Below, piece by piece: positions 7,671 to 17,429 of a DNA stretch of 64,000 nt. Below the pieces are notes generated by a model. That model was given only the letters and a program-made list of their open reading frames with translations, was not told the origin of the DNA and searched no databases. A program made the translations under genes and the position numbers. The stretch is from UBA11612 sp965228575 (GTDB lineage Bacteria > Pseudomonadota > Alphaproteobacteria > Rhodospirillales > Rhodospirillaceae), in contig CBDDHW010000067.1 of assembly GCA_965228575.1 (NCBI GenBank), positions 145,458 through 209,457 of the forward strand, written 5' to 3'. How positions within the stretch are numbered: position 1 is the stretch's first letter; the number at the start of each line of letters is the position of its first letter.

Positions 7671-9767
7671 TTAAGAGCTAATCAGGGCCGTGTATTCTTC
7701 CTCCGTCATAACCCGTATGCCCAAAGTCTGAGCCTCTTTTAGTTTCGATCCTGCACCAGGTCCGGCCACCACAAGATCAGTTTTCTTTGATACTGACCCT
7801 GCGACTTTCGCGCCGAGAGATTGTGCCTTTGCTTTCGCTTCGCTGCGGCTCATCGATTCTAGGGTCCCTGTGAAAACAATGGTTTGGCCTGCGACGGGCG
7901 ATGCTGTTGTATCTGGTTGTGCGCTGGCCTCTATCTTGACCTGATCTGTTAGCGCATCGAGAACCTCGCGGTTATGAGCTTCGGCGAAGAAGCCGATGAG
8001 ATCGGTCGCCACCGAACTGCCGATTTGTTCGATATTGATAAGATCCCGATATGCTTCGGAGTCCGGTTTACGCGCCGCGATCATGGCATCGCGCCATGCT
8101 TCGTAGGTGCTGTAAGATTGCGCGAGCAGGCGGGCGGTCGCCTGTCCGACTTGCGGAATACCGAGCGCGTAGATGAAGCGCTCTAATGATATGGTCCGCC
8201 GACTATCAATGGACGCGAAAAGGTTTTCGGCCGATTTCGGTCCCCAACCTTCCCGGGCGCGAAGAGGTGTTAGGGATTTTTTGTCCCGTTCCGCTAGCGT
8301 AAAGAGGTCGGCGGGATTGGAAATAACTTCGTCCGCAAAAAAGGCTTCAATATGTTTTCCTCCCAGGCCCTCAATATCGAAAGCTTCGCGCGAGACAAAA
8401 TGCTTGAGCCGCTGGATCGCTTGGGCCGGACAAATCAGGCCGCCGGTGCACCGGCGTGCGGCTTCGTCTTCCTCGCGTATCGCTAAGCTTTCACAGACCG
8501 GGCAGTTCTGCGGGAATGCGTAGGGTATGCTCGCCTTTGGTCTTTTCTCGGTGACAACTTTCACGACTTGGGGAATGACGTCGCCTGCGCGCTGAATGCG
8601 GACGGTGTCGCCTTCACGTATATCCTTGCGCGCAATTTCGTCCTCGTTGTGGAGCGTTGCGCGGCTGACCAAAACACCGCCGACGTTAATTGGTTTGAGA
8701 TGCGCGACGGGTGTCAGGACTCCGGTTCGCCCGACCTGAATTTCGATTTTTTCCAAAACCGTTTCGGCTTGTTCGGCCGAGAATTTGTGAGCAACAGCCC
8801 AACGCGGCGCTCGGCTGACAAAGCCCAACCTTTCCTGCAGGTCTTTACGGTTGACCTTATAAACGATGCCATCAATATCGTAGGACAGGCCCGCGCGTTC
8901 AGCGCCAAGTTTCTCGTAGGCGGCCAGCATATCTTCGACGGTGGTGCAGAGCGTTGTTCGCTCGTTGACTGGAAATCCCCAACGTTCAAGTTGCATTAGA
9001 AAATCCCAGTGGGTGTCCCAACTCATGCCTTCAAGTGCTCCATAGGCGTAGCAAAATGCTTTGAGCGGTCGAGATTCTGTTACTGCGGAGTCAAGTTGAC
9101 GTAAGGACCCAGCCGCTGCATTGCGCGGATTCGCAAAAACCTTGGCGCCCTTTTCCTCTTGAGCTTCGTTCATAGTCACGAAGTCTTCCTTCGTCATGTA
9201 GACTTCACCGCGAATTTCGATGAGGGCGGGGACTTTGCCTTCGATCTTTTTCGGAATGCTCTTAATGGTTTTGATGTTGGCGGTGATGTCTTCACCGACC
9301 GCGCCATCTCCACGTGTGGCGGCCACCGTAAGTTTTCCCTTTTCGTAACGGGCGGAAAACGAAACCCCATCAATTTTGGGTTCCGCCGTAACTTCGACGT
9401 TTTCCTCATCCGATAGTTTTAAGAATCGGCGCAGACCGTCGATGAAATCGCCGACGTCCTCATCGGAAAACGCATTTCCCAAGGACAGCATAGGAACGAC
9501 ATGGGTAATTTTTTTAAACCCGCGCGCAGGTGCGGCGCCGACTGCGGCGTTTGGGCTATCCTCGCGAGCAAGCGCCGGGAAACGGCGTTCGATCTCATCA
9601 TTGCGTTTGCGCAGAGCGTCATATTCCGCATCGCTAATTTTTGGGTCGTCTTCCCGGTGGTACGCCACATCGTGGAGCGCGATTTCCTCGGAGAGTGCCG
9701 CAAGTTCTTTTTGCGCTTGTTTTTCGGTTAGGGCGCCGACGGCGATGTCGCGGATAGCTTTGTTCAT
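7671..9767 (-). CDS. ligA: NAD-dependent DNA ligase LigA
   Basis: Seals nicks in duplex DNA during replication and repair using NAD+. The 698-aa length matches the family. Visible in order: the Ia domain near residues 15-75 (YHREDDPKISDAEYD), the adenylation lysine in AEPKIDGVS, the OB-fold region, a four-cysteine zinc finger (CPVC, then RRCTGGLICP), helix-hairpin-helix repeats (QIGSSVATDLIGF) and a C-terminal BRCT domain (FTGTLESMSRSEAKAKAQ). The start overlaps the recN stop in an ATGA, so it is translationally coupled with recN at the end of the lpxC-bamD-recN-ligA run. Confidence 0.97.
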   Translation of the reverse strand: MNKAIRDIAVGALTEKQAQKELAALSEEIALHDVAYHREDDPKISDAEYDALRKRNDEIERRFPALAREDSPNAAVGAAPARGFKKITHVVPMLSLGNAFSDEDVGDFIDGLRRFLKLSDEENVEVTAEPKIDGVSFSARYEKGKLTVAATRGDGAVGEDITANIKTIKSIPKKIEGKVPALIEIRGEVYMTKEDFVTMNEAQEEKGAKVFANPRNAAAGSLRQLDSAVTESRPLKAFCYAYGALEGMSWDTHWDFLMQLERWGFPVNERTTLCTTVEDMLAAYEKLGAERAGLSYDIDGIVYKVNRKDLQERLGFVSRAPRWAVAHKFSAEQAETVLEKIEIQVGRTGVLTPVAHLKPINVGGVLVSRATLHNEDEIARKDIREGDTVRIQRAGDVIPQVVKVVTEKRPKASIPYAFPQNCPVCESLAIREEDEAARRCTGGLICPAQAIQRLKHFVSREAFDIEGLGGKHIEAFFADEVISNPADLFTLAERDKKSLTPLRAREGWGPKSAENLFASIDSRRTISLERFIYALGIPQVGQATARLLAQSYSTYEAWRDAMIAARKPDSEAYRDLINIEQIGSSVATDLIGFFAEAHNREVLDALTDQVKIEASAQPDTTASPVAGQTIVFTGTLESMSRSEAKAKAQSLGAKVAGSVSKKTDLVVAGPGAGSKLKEAQTLGIRVMTEEEYTALISS

Positions 9768-11440
9768 GAGGCAGCAGTCACCAATTTTTTCGCTGCGGCG
9801 CGGGCTTCATCGGTGATCGATTCACCGGCCAACATGCGCGCGATTTCCTCACGGCTTTGCGCTTCGGTCAGCAGTTGAACGGTCGTCGTCGTTTCGTTGC
9901 CGCGCGTTGTTTTCGCCACCTGCCAATGATGATTGCCGCGCGCTGCGACTTGCGGTGCGTGAGTGACGACCAGAACTTGAACGGTTTTCGCCAATTTCGC
10001 TAGACGCTCTCCGACGGCACTGGCTGTGGCCCCACTGATGCCGGCATCAACTTCATCGAAAATCAAGGCTGCGCGATCTTGCGTTCCCGCGAGTACGACC
10101 TTCAACGCGAGCATGAAGCGGGCGAGCTCTCCGCCCGATGCTATTTTGCTCAGGGGCCCTGGGGGTAACCCAGGGTTAGTAGCGACCTCAAAGGTTGCCT
10201 TGTCCAATCCGGCCGCATTCCAATTCTGTTCCGATTTTTGTGAAAGGGTTGTGCGGAACACGGCTTTTTCCAATTTGAGGGGGGGAAGCTCTTTGGCAAC
10301 TCCTTTATCTAAAATCGCAGCCGCGTCGGCACGGGCTTTGCTGAGCGCGTAGGCTGCTTTCTCATATCCGAGGCGGGCAGACTTTTCGGCCGCAGCGAGA
10401 CGTTTGACGGCATCGGTTCCATTGTCCAGCGCGGCCAGGCGCATACTCAAGAGATCCATGACTGTGGGCAAATCGTCGGCGGTGCAGTTGTGTTTTCGTG
10501 CGACAGCTTTTAAGGCGAAAAGCCGTTCTTCTGCGCGTTCGAGCCCTGCTGGATCGGCTTCGAATTGCGCGCCAACCGCTTCGAGGTCTCGAAACGCTTC
10601 GCCTGTTTCGATCGCTGCACGTTCAAGTGACTGACACAAAGCGTCGAGATGTCCATCGGCTAGGTGCGCGACTTTGGACAATTGCGTATGGGCTGTGCGC
10701 AGTGCGGATTCAACATCGACATTGTCAGACACCGCTGCACGCGCGTGAGTAAGGGCTTGAATAATCTGTTCACCGTGCCGTAAACGCGAGCGCGTTTGTG
10801 TCAGCGCGGTTTCTTCTCCGGTCCGTGGCGCTAAAGAGTCTAACTCGGCGACTTGATGGCGCAACGTATCTTCTTCATCTAAGGCCGAGGCGAGGTTGTC
10901 TTGAGCCGTTTGCAGCTCTTGCGCTGCGCGTTTCCATTCGGCCCACGCCGATGAACACGCGCGGTCCAATTCGTCTCCCGACTTGGCAACGCGATAGGCG
11001 TCGAGGACGCCCAAGTGTGTCGCGGGGTCGAGCAATCCGTGAGTTTCGAATTGGCCATGAACTTCAACCAGGGTATCCCCCACAGTTTTTAAGAGCCCAA
11101 CGCTTACCGGCTGATCATTGATAAACGCGCGGCTGCGCCCGTCGGCATTGACGATGCGGCGCAGGCCAAGCATGTCGTCGAGGTCGATGTCGTGTTCGAT
11201 TAAAAGATTTATCGCAGGGTGATCCTTCGGGATGACGAAAGACGCGGTTACGGCCAACTTATCGGCGCCTGTTCGAATGAGGCTCGCGTCGGAGCGGTTG
11301 CCCACCGCCAGGCCGAGTGCGTCAAGAACAATCGATTTCCCGGCTCCCGTTTCTCCCGTTAGGACACACAATCCCTGTGCGAAGTCGATATCCAATTTAT
11401 GGACAACCACGACATCACGGATCGAGAGGTGCGTTAACAT
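9764..11440 (-). CDS. recN: DNA repair protein RecN
   Basis: SMC-like ATPase that helps bring broken DNA ends together during double-strand break repair. Length is 558 aa, as expected. The Walker A motif GETGAGKS lies near the N-terminus, a coiled-coil central region spans roughly residues 150-370, and the C-terminal half carries the ABC signature SGGELARFMLALKV and the Walker B stretch LIFDEVDAGISG. It sits 53 bp after bamD and overlaps ligA by four bases. I see no convincing LexA box in the short gap upstream, so it probably reads through from bamD. Confidence 0.96.
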   Translation of the reverse strand: MLTHLSIRDVVVVHKLDIDFAQGLCVLTGETGAGKSIVLDALGLAVGNRSDASLIRTGADKLAVTASFVIPKDHPAINLLIEHDIDLDDMLGLRRIVNADGRSRAFINDQPVSVGLLKTVGDTLVEVHGQFETHGLLDPATHLGVLDAYRVAKSGDELDRACSSAWAEWKRAAQELQTAQDNLASALDEEDTLRHQVAELDSLAPRTGEETALTQTRSRLRHGEQIIQALTHARAAVSDNVDVESALRTAHTQLSKVAHLADGHLDALCQSLERAAIETGEAFRDLEAVGAQFEADPAGLERAEERLFALKAVARKHNCTADDLPTVMDLLSMRLAALDNGTDAVKRLAAAEKSARLGYEKAAYALSKARADAAAILDKGVAKELPPLKLEKAVFRTTLSQKSEQNWNAAGLDKATFEVATNPGLPPGPLSKIASGGELARFMLALKVVLAGTQDRAALIFDEVDAGISGATASAVGERLAKLAKTVQVLVVTHAPQVAARGNHHWQVAKTTRGNETTTTVQLLTEAQSREEIARMLAGESITDEARAAAKKLVTAAS

Positions 11441-11493
11441 AGATTGGTCACCTTATATGGCCGTATCGCGTTTGCGCCGGCCACAGGCGGATA

Positions 11494-12357
11494 TTACTGA
11501 GCGGTGGAGACAGATCTATCGTCGGGCGTGTTTTGTGCAGTGCCCGGATCTGCGGCCACCTGACTTATACTCCCGCCTTCGAGAAGCGCATAGGCATCAC
11601 CGTACCAGTCGGTTTCCGGGAAGTTGTAGCCGAGAACCGCCGCCGATTTGCGGGCTTCTTCGAATAGACCCAGGGCGGTAAACGCCTCGGACAATCGGTA
11701 CAGCGCTTCGGGAACGTGGCTGGTGGTGCTGTATTGGTCGACGACATTCTTAAAGCGGTTTATTGCGGCGAGGTAGTGACGCTGATTAATGTAGAACCGC
11801 CCGACTTCCATTTCTTTTCCGGCAAGATGGTCGAGGGTCAAGTCCAACTTAAGGCGCGCGTCGCGTCCATAAGGCGTGTTGGGAAAACGGGTAATGACAT
11901 CCCGCAGGCTTTGCGTGGCGAGCTCGGTCATTTCCTGATCGCGGCGAACGTCGGCAATTTGCTCGTAGTGGCATAACGCACGAAGATAGTAGGCGTAAGC
12001 AATATCCCGATTTCCGGGATGAACGGCAATAAAACGATCAAGGCGCGTTATGGCGTCGTCATATTGCCCGTCATAATAATAACCATAGGCCGACATGAGC
12101 TTCGCCTTAGTCGCCCATATCGAATAGGGATGCTGGCGTTCGACCTCATCAAAGAAAAGTGAGGCTAAAGCGTATTGGCCGTTATCCAGATACCGGACGG
12201 CTTGGCTGTAAATGTCGTAAACGCTGCTTTCGACGTATTCGAGTTCTTGATCGTTGTCTGCACAGGATGCAAGCGTCAGAGCACACAGCACAGCAAGCAT
12301 CGGCGCGGTGACCGTTTTCCGCAGAGTTGAGAGTCGCAATGTCGAGATTTGGGCCAT
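11494..12357 (-). CDS. bamD: Outer membrane assembly lipoprotein BamD
   Basis: Essential lipoprotein of the BAM complex, which inserts beta-barrel proteins in the outer membrane. The product is about 287 aa from the ATG at 12357. It begins with a lipoprotein signal ending in LASC, where the cysteine would be lipidated. Five TPR-like repeats follow (for example YLDNGQYALASLFFDEVERQHP and the AKLMSAYGYYYDGQYDDAI helix pair). A longer in-frame start at 12384 would place nine more residues before the signal. It lies between lpxC and recN, the usual alphaproteobacterial order. Confidence 0.95.
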   Translation of the reverse strand: MAQISTLRLSTLRKTVTAPMLAVLCALTLASCADNDQELEYVESSVYDIYSQAVRYLDNGQYALASLFFDEVERQHPYSIWATKAKLMSAYGYYYDGQYDDAITRLDRFIAVHPGNRDIAYAYYLRALCHYEQIADVRRDQEMTELATQSLRDVITRFPNTPYGRDARLKLDLTLDHLAGKEMEVGRFYINQRHYLAAINRFKNVVDQYSTTSHVPEALYRLSEAFTALGLFEEARKSAAVLGYNFPETDWYGDAYALLEGGSISQVAADPGTAQNTPDDRSVSTAQ

Positions 12358-12467
12358 GACGTCCGAGGGTCTAAGCGGTTTCAAATTTTTATGCTAATTT
12401 CGCGACCACAAATCGCGGACGCCGGCGCAGTATACCACGCGATTTTGGCCTGTCACGTAACCTTGGG

Positions 12468-13469
12468 TTAAGCGTAGGCGACCATGTCTTGCTGGTCATG
12501 ACTCCAAGACGCTGGCCGGTCCGCACTGTGCCAAAGATCAACCATCTCCCAGCAGGTCTTGTCCGCGTAAACCTGCTTCATAAGGCTCGCAGTATCGGCG
12601 TGGCTGGAACAGCGGCCGATGAAGTAACCGATAATGGGATGACCGGTTAAATACAGATCGCCAATGGCGTCTAGAGCCTTGTGGCGGACAAATTCGTTGT
12701 CGTGGCGCAGACCGTCATCATTCAATATTCGGTCGCCGTCGACGACGATCGCATTGTCCAGCGTGCCCCCACGGGCCAGCCCCGCCTCGCGGAGAGCGGT
12801 GACATCTGACAGCAGTCCAAAGGTTCGCGCCTGGCTAAGTTCGGATTTAAAAATTTCCCGTTCTACTGCGAACGAGCAACTTTGTTGACCAATAGCTTGA
12901 GCGCTGAAGTCGATGTGGAACTCCATGTGCAGACCGTGATCGTGAGGCCCGAGAGCAACCATTTTGTTCCCATTGAAGAAAGACTTCCGCCTGAGGATTT
13001 TTAGGGCTTGGCGGCGCTGGTCTTGTTCGACTATGCCCGCGCACTCTATGAGAAAAACGAAAGGTGAGGCGCTACCGTCCATCGCCGGAACTTCCGGGCC
13101 GTTTATTTCAACGATCGCGTTGTCTATCTCGGCACCATAAAACGCAGACATAAGGTGTTCGACGGTCGCAACGCCAATACCGTTCTCGTCGGCAACGACT
13201 GTGCACATACGGGAATCAACAACCTGAGGCCAACGGGCGGCAATGGTGGCGCCGCCGCCGACCAGATCTACCCGTTTGAAAACAATGCCCGTTCCGGGCT
13301 CGGCCGGGTGTAATTTCATGGCAACGCGGGCACCGGTGTGCAGGCCTACGCCTGTACAGCCGATCGCGGATTTCAGGGTTTTCTGGAAAACGGGGCGTTT
13401 CGTGGCGCTGGGGGTCGAACTGACGTGGGGCGCGCCCTGGGCGCTCGGGGTACTAGCGTCAAAAGTCAT
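12468..13469 (-). CDS. lpxC: UDP-3-O-acyl-N-acetylglucosamine deacetylase LpxC
   Basis: Zinc amidase catalysing the committed step of lipid A synthesis. The core begins at FQKTLKSAIGCTGVGLHTG, the standard LpxC N-terminus. The zinc/catalytic stretch HKALDAIGDLYLTGHP and the histidine in SSHADTAS are recognisable. An N-terminal extension of about 28 residues rich in Ser, Thr, Ala and Pro precedes the core, so the true start could lie further in. In most alphaproteobacteria this gene follows ftsZ directly; here 25.6 kb separates the two, 9.85 kb of it a casposon. Its own promoter presumably lies in 13,470-13,742. Confidence 0.96.
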   Translation of the reverse strand: MTFDASTPSAQGAPHVSSTPSATKRPVFQKTLKSAIGCTGVGLHTGARVAMKLHPAEPGTGIVFKRVDLVGGGATIAARWPQVVDSRMCTVVADENGIGVATVEHLMSAFYGAEIDNAIVEINGPEVPAMDGSASPFVFLIECAGIVEQDQRRQALKILRRKSFFNGNKMVALGPHDHGLHMEFHIDFSAQAIGQQSCSFAVEREIFKSELSQARTFGLLSDVTALREAGLARGGTLDNAIVVDGDRILNDDGLRHDNEFVRHKALDAIGDLYLTGHPIIGYFIGRCSSHADTASLMKQVYADKTCWEMVDLWHSADRPASWSHDQQDMVAYA

Positions 13470-13742
13470 ATCACCGTCTTTTCTACACGCGCTGCTCTGG
13501 CACAGTCGCTCTCTCCAGCACAGCGGCCAATTATGTGTAGCAACCCCCGAGACCGTGCTACTTCGCGCATTGTTACAAATTAAGGCGCATTTACAAGGAA
13601 AAAATCATGGAAAAGCAATATTTTGGCGGGATTTTGTGGACTTCGATGCCTTGACGTCGCCCCCATTTATTGCAAGCAGGTTACAAAAATCGTGTCGATC
13701 TCCATGCGCTCGTAATGCTTAACCGGAGCAGTCTGCCCATGC

Positions 13743-14519
13743 TTAGCGGTGCTTAAACTCGGGTTTCCGCTTTTCCAGGAAAGCAGCCATACCTTCCTTG
13801 CGGTCTTCGGTACCAAAGGTGGAATGGAAGACCCGACGCTCATAGTGAACGCCTTCCGCCAGGGTGGTTTCGTACGCGCGATTAACGGCTTCTTTTGCAA
13901 TCATGACGATAGGCATGGATTTATCGGCAATCGTTTGCGCAGTTTTTACCGCATCGTCGATCAGTTCGGCGGCGGGAACGATTCGGGCGACGAGACCGGA
14001 GCGCTCTGCTTCCTCTGCGTCCATCATGCGTCCGGTCAAAACCATCTCCATGGCCTTTGATTTGCCGATGACGCGGGTGAGGCGCTGAGTACCACCGGAT
14101 CCGGGAATAGTGCCGATGGTGATCTCCGGCTGGCCGAATTTTGCGGTATCGGCGGCGATAATCATGTCGCACATCATGGCAAGTTCACAGCCGCCCCCCA
14201 AAGCGTACCCTGCGACTGCCGCGATCACCGGCTTGCGGCACTTTGTGACGCGCTGCCAACCCACGGTGATGAAGTCATTGAGAAAGGCGTCCATGTAGTC
14301 GAAATCAATCATTTCGGAGATGTCAGCTCCGGCGGCGAAGGCACGCTCACTGCCGGTCAAGACAATAGCGCGAATGTTATCGTCGTCTTCATACGCGTCG
14401 AGCGCAGCGCCGAGGTCCCGCACGAGGTCTTTGGCCAATGCGTTCAGAGTTTTCGGGCGGTTCAGCGTGATGAGTCCGACATTGCCGCGGGTTTCTACAA
14501 GGACGTTTTCATAGGTCAT
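13743..14519 (-). CDS. Enoyl-CoA hydratase
   Basis: Crotonase-family enzyme of 258 aa that hydrates trans-2-enoyl-CoA in fatty-acid beta-oxidation. The oxyanion-hole segments are visible (AFAAGADISEM and AGYALGGGCELAMMCD). Both catalytic glutamates of the hydratase are present, one in GGGCELA and one in GQPEITIGTIPGSGGTQRL, which supports true enoyl-CoA hydratase rather than isomerase or decarboxylase. The C-terminus (HSTFGTEDRKEGMAAFLEKRKPEFKHR) matches the family end. It is a single gene downstream of nothing obvious on this strand and ends 273 bp before lpxC. Confidence 0.93.
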   Translation of the reverse strand: MTYENVLVETRGNVGLITLNRPKTLNALAKDLVRDLGAALDAYEDDDNIRAIVLTGSERAFAAGADISEMIDFDYMDAFLNDFITVGWQRVTKCRKPVIAAVAGYALGGGCELAMMCDMIIAADTAKFGQPEITIGTIPGSGGTQRLTRVIGKSKAMEMVLTGRMMDAEEAERSGLVARIVPAAELIDDAVKTAQTIADKSMPIVMIAKEAVNRAYETTLAEGVHYERRVFHSTFGTEDRKEGMAAFLEKRKPEFKHR

Positions 14520-14667
14520 GGCATTTCACTTATTTTTTTGGATGAGATGATCGATGGCGTATGTTTAGAGGCAAAGCGGTAGGGATTCAACGGGGCCTGT
14601 TTTGCCAGTAAAATCAAAGGGCATGGGTTAGCTATCTTGAACAAACGAGAACCACATCGGAGTTTTT

Positions 14668-15243
14668 GTGTTTATCTCTGAATATCCAAATGCCGTGAGC
14701 GGAGAGCTTTGCGAAACCATTATCGCGCGTTTTGAGCAAGACCCGCGCCGCACGCCCAGTGCGGCCTATGCGAAAGGTCAGCCGGTCACACATAACTTGC
14801 GGACGGGAACGCAACTGGTCTGTGACGCAGCCGGAGACTGGGCGGACATTGTTGAAACTATTGTACCCGCTCTTCAGTCGACGCTCGCCTCCTATGCGCA
14901 AGAGTATCCAGCGCTAAATACCGTTCTCGAACATGAGGGTTTGGATTGCACGGGGCCAGTGATTGAGCGTGTCGATCCAGGCCAAGGTTTTGCATGGCAC
15001 TATGATCAAACGTCATTTTCTCGCCAGCGCGTTCTTGCCGGACTCTTATATCTCAAAACGATTGAAGACGGCGGGTACACAGAATTTAAAGCGCAAAACG
15101 TGTCTGTTCGTTCGGAAGCTGGAAAAATAGTGTTGTTCCCGCCGTACTGGACGCACATGCACCGCGGCGTGAGTCCCACATCGGAAACAAAATATGCGTT
15201 AAGTTTTTTCTGGATTTACGCGAAGACGCCGCCGGGGACATAG
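14668..15243 (+). CDS. 2OG-Fe(II) oxygenase, prolyl-4-hydroxylase-like
   Basis: Predicted 2-oxoglutarate-dependent oxygenase of 191 aa with a PKHD/P4H-type double-stranded beta-helix. The iron ligands are H111 and D113 (AWHYDQT) and H165 in THMHRG, with K175 (ETKYALSFF) as the likely 2OG carboxylate anchor. GTG at 14668 is the start; GGAG lies five to six bases upstream. The protein is short and has no signal peptide, so it is probably cytosolic. Substrate unknown. It is divergent from the enoyl-CoA hydratase gene and converges on the surface-carbohydrate gene that follows. Confidence 0.8.
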   Translation: MFISEYPNAVSGELCETIIARFEQDPRRTPSAAYAKGQPVTHNLRTGTQLVCDAAGDWADIVETIVPALQSTLASYAQEYPALNTVLEHEGLDCTGPVIERVDPGQGFAWHYDQTSFSRQRVLAGLLYLKTIEDGGYTEFKAQNVSVRSEAGKIVLFPPYWTHMHRGVSPTSETKYALSFFWIYAKTPPGT

Positions 15244-15267
15244 GCATTTCATACAAGGGCAGTACGG

Positions 15268-16545
15268 CTACTGTATTAGAAACGTGTTCCAGGCAAGCTG
15301 TTTTACAGGTGAGCCGACGAGCTCTTCGATCTCGTCAGGTGTTGTGTCCGGGAATTTTCTGAGATGAAATTCTTCCGGTTCGACAGTAAGATTTGACCGA
15401 ATACTCGCCTCTTGACCTCCAGCCGCATGGGATCGGCAAAGCGCTGTGAGGTGCTCGCATAGCGAAAATGAACTCACGTGATTTGACATATCGCCATCCC
15501 ATAGCTTCGCGGCTTTGACTGCCGTGACGACGTCTTGTGGTGATTCCGCCATTGTATGCATTTCGGATGATATTCCGTGGCCCCCTTGGCCAATGCGCAC
15601 TGCGGGGACGCCTGCCATAAATGCATCGAGACCGGTGGTGCAACTGCTCACGTAGACGATTACTCCGGAGGACTCTAGGGCGTCATATATAGAGGCGCTT
15701 TTATCTATCGAAATATTTGGTTGCGAAAATTTCCAAACCGACCCGTTTTCCGCCGGATGAGTGCGCAGAACAATCTTCCGGTCTGGAAAAGCGTCTGCGA
15801 GCGCTAAAACGGATTGGTATGTCCTTTCAATGTACGTGCTTTCCTGAATTATTGCTCCGCGGGTTATCTGCGCGCGGTGTTCACCAGCCGAACTTTTTAA
15901 GGACGGACCGACTTTCAAAATACGGGCTACGGCATCGGAGAAAGATATATTGGCCGCGTTGATGCAGCCGGTATAGGTGCACACGAGAATATCATTGCCA
16001 GAAGACTTCTTGTAGGACAGCTCGCGGGGTGAGCCGGTGACCGTAGGTGTAACGGGAAAGGGAAACGCATTGACGTAGTCCGGCCCCTGGGCGCAGATAA
16101 TGTCTGCCAGACCCGCGGCTTTTGGATCGGTAAAGGCCTCGAGGTAGGGGGTGTGCCCTTTAATTCCGAATACCTCCTCATCCATTCCAGCAACGAGGTG
16201 GCCGGCCTTGATCGCCATAATCATCATGTTGCGGTCAAAATGCCCCATCGTTTTCGTCAATACGATCCCTGGCGGGAGATTTGGGAGCCAGTGGTACAAC
16301 AGCCAGGTGGGACCTAGGATTGTTGAAATTCCATATTTGCGGGCCTCCGCTGCGATTTTCGCCCGCCCGCGCAACTCGCGACCTTTGACCTCAACAAGCA
16401 AATAAAGAATTGGGTGAATCTTGCGAGCCGGTTTCTCATAATTTTTGAACTTCACTACCTCGCGTTCATCGTTGGCTTTGATATCGGCGTGGACCTTGTC
16501 AAACTCAGCGACGAGGCGATCGGTGTCGTATTTCGAAAAATCCAA
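15268..16545 (-). CDS. Surface carbohydrate biosynthesis protein
   Basis: Protein of 425 aa resembling the surface-carbohydrate biosynthesis family related to CDP-glycerol glycerophosphotransferase-like GT-B proteins. Support: an opening HPILYLLVEVKGRELRGRAKIAAEARKYG, which matches the characteristic first strand and helix of the family, and a C-terminal donor-site-like segment (IVLRTHPAENG, then a SIYDALESSGVIVYVSSCTTGLDAF stretch) like the sugar- or glycerol-phosphate-binding half of GT-B enzymes. It likely transfers or adds a residue to a cell-surface polysaccharide; donor and acceptor are unknown. No other polysaccharide operon is directly adjacent. Confidence 0.65.
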   Translation of the reverse strand: MDFSKYDTDRLVAEFDKVHADIKANDEREVVKFKNYEKPARKIHPILYLLVEVKGRELRGRAKIAAEARKYGISTILGPTWLLYHWLPNLPPGIVLTKTMGHFDRNMMIMAIKAGHLVAGMDEEVFGIKGHTPYLEAFTDPKAAGLADIICAQGPDYVNAFPFPVTPTVTGSPRELSYKKSSGNDILVCTYTGCINAANISFSDAVARILKVGPSLKSSAGEHRAQITRGAIIQESTYIERTYQSVLALADAFPDRKIVLRTHPAENGSVWKFSQPNISIDKSASIYDALESSGVIVYVSSCTTGLDAFMAGVPAVRIGQGGHGISSEMHTMAESPQDVVTAVKAAKLWDGDMSNHVSSFSLCEHLTALCRSHAAGGQEASIRSNLTVEPEEFHLRKFPDTTPDEIEELVGSPVKQLAWNTFLIQ

Positions 16546-16734
16546 AGGTCTCGAACCTTTATTGTTGACTGGCTCGCGATGATATTTGGTATCACGCTGA
16601 TTTAAACATATAGAACGCTAGACTTTATTTAAAGAGTCCGGCTTCTTCTTCATTAGGCTTTCACTTTTTCCTTCAGAGAGACTAAAAGTGGATCCCCACT
16701 ATTCTTGTTGTGCCGTGTGTGAGGAAGCGCCGTT

Positions 16735-17355
16735 ATGGAAATAGCCTGTCTCGATCTCGAGGGTGTTCTTGTTCCAGAAGTTTGGATTGCATTTGCGGAG
16801 TTAACGGGGATCGAGGAACTACGTGCGACAACCCGCGATATTCCCGACTACGACGTTTTGATGAAGCAGCGCTTGGCTATTCTAGAGCAAAACAATCTAC
16901 GCCTTCCGGATATTCAGGAAACCATTGCAAAGCTCGAACCCTTACCCGGAGCTGTAGATTTCCTCGATTGGCTTCGGGAAAGATTCCAGGTCGTTATTTT
17001 ATCGGATACCTTTTACGAATTTTCAGAACCACTGATGCGCCAACTCAAATGGCCGACATTGTTTTGTCACCGTCTTGTTACAGATGAAGACGGCAAAATT
17101 ACCGACTACAAACTGCGACAGCCCGATCCCAAGCGCGCGTCTGTTATGGCATTGCATTCGCTGAAGTACCGGGTCATCGCCGCGGGTGATTCATATAACG
17201 ACACCACGATGCTCAGCGAGGCGGAGGTGGGGATTCTTTTTCATGCACCACAAAATGTGATTGATGAGTTTCCGCAGTTTAAGGCCGTGAATGAATTTGA
17301 CGACCTCAAAGCGGCGTTTGTCGAAGCAAGCGAGAGAAATCTGAGATTACAATAG
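16735..17355 (+). CDS. thrH: Phosphoserine phosphatase ThrH
   Basis: HAD-superfamily phosphatase of 206 aa, matching the ThrH type, which dephosphorylates phosphoserine and, in Pseudomonas, can move phosphate to homoserine. The nucleophile motif is the unusual DLEG (CLDLEGVLVPE) in place of DxDxT. Motif II is LSDTFYEF, and the last acidic motif is GDSYNDTTML. The conserved start MEIACLDLEGVLVPE closely matches the family. A ribosome-binding-like GAGGAAG lies about ten bases before the ATG. It is probably part of serine synthesis; neighbours do not form an operon with it. Confidence 0.9.
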   Translation: MEIACLDLEGVLVPEVWIAFAELTGIEELRATTRDIPDYDVLMKQRLAILEQNNLRLPDIQETIAKLEPLPGAVDFLDWLRERFQVVILSDTFYEFSEPLMRQLKWPTLFCHRLVTDEDGKITDYKLRQPDPKRASVMALHSLKYRVIAAGDSYNDTTMLSEAEVGILFHAPQNVIDEFPQFKAVNEFDDLKAAFVEASERNLRLQ

Positions 17356-17429
17356 GCGATCCGATATTAAAAATTGCGGATCGTGGCGGTGTCTAAATTT
17401 GCTTTCGGGCCTTGATTTGCACTTGCATA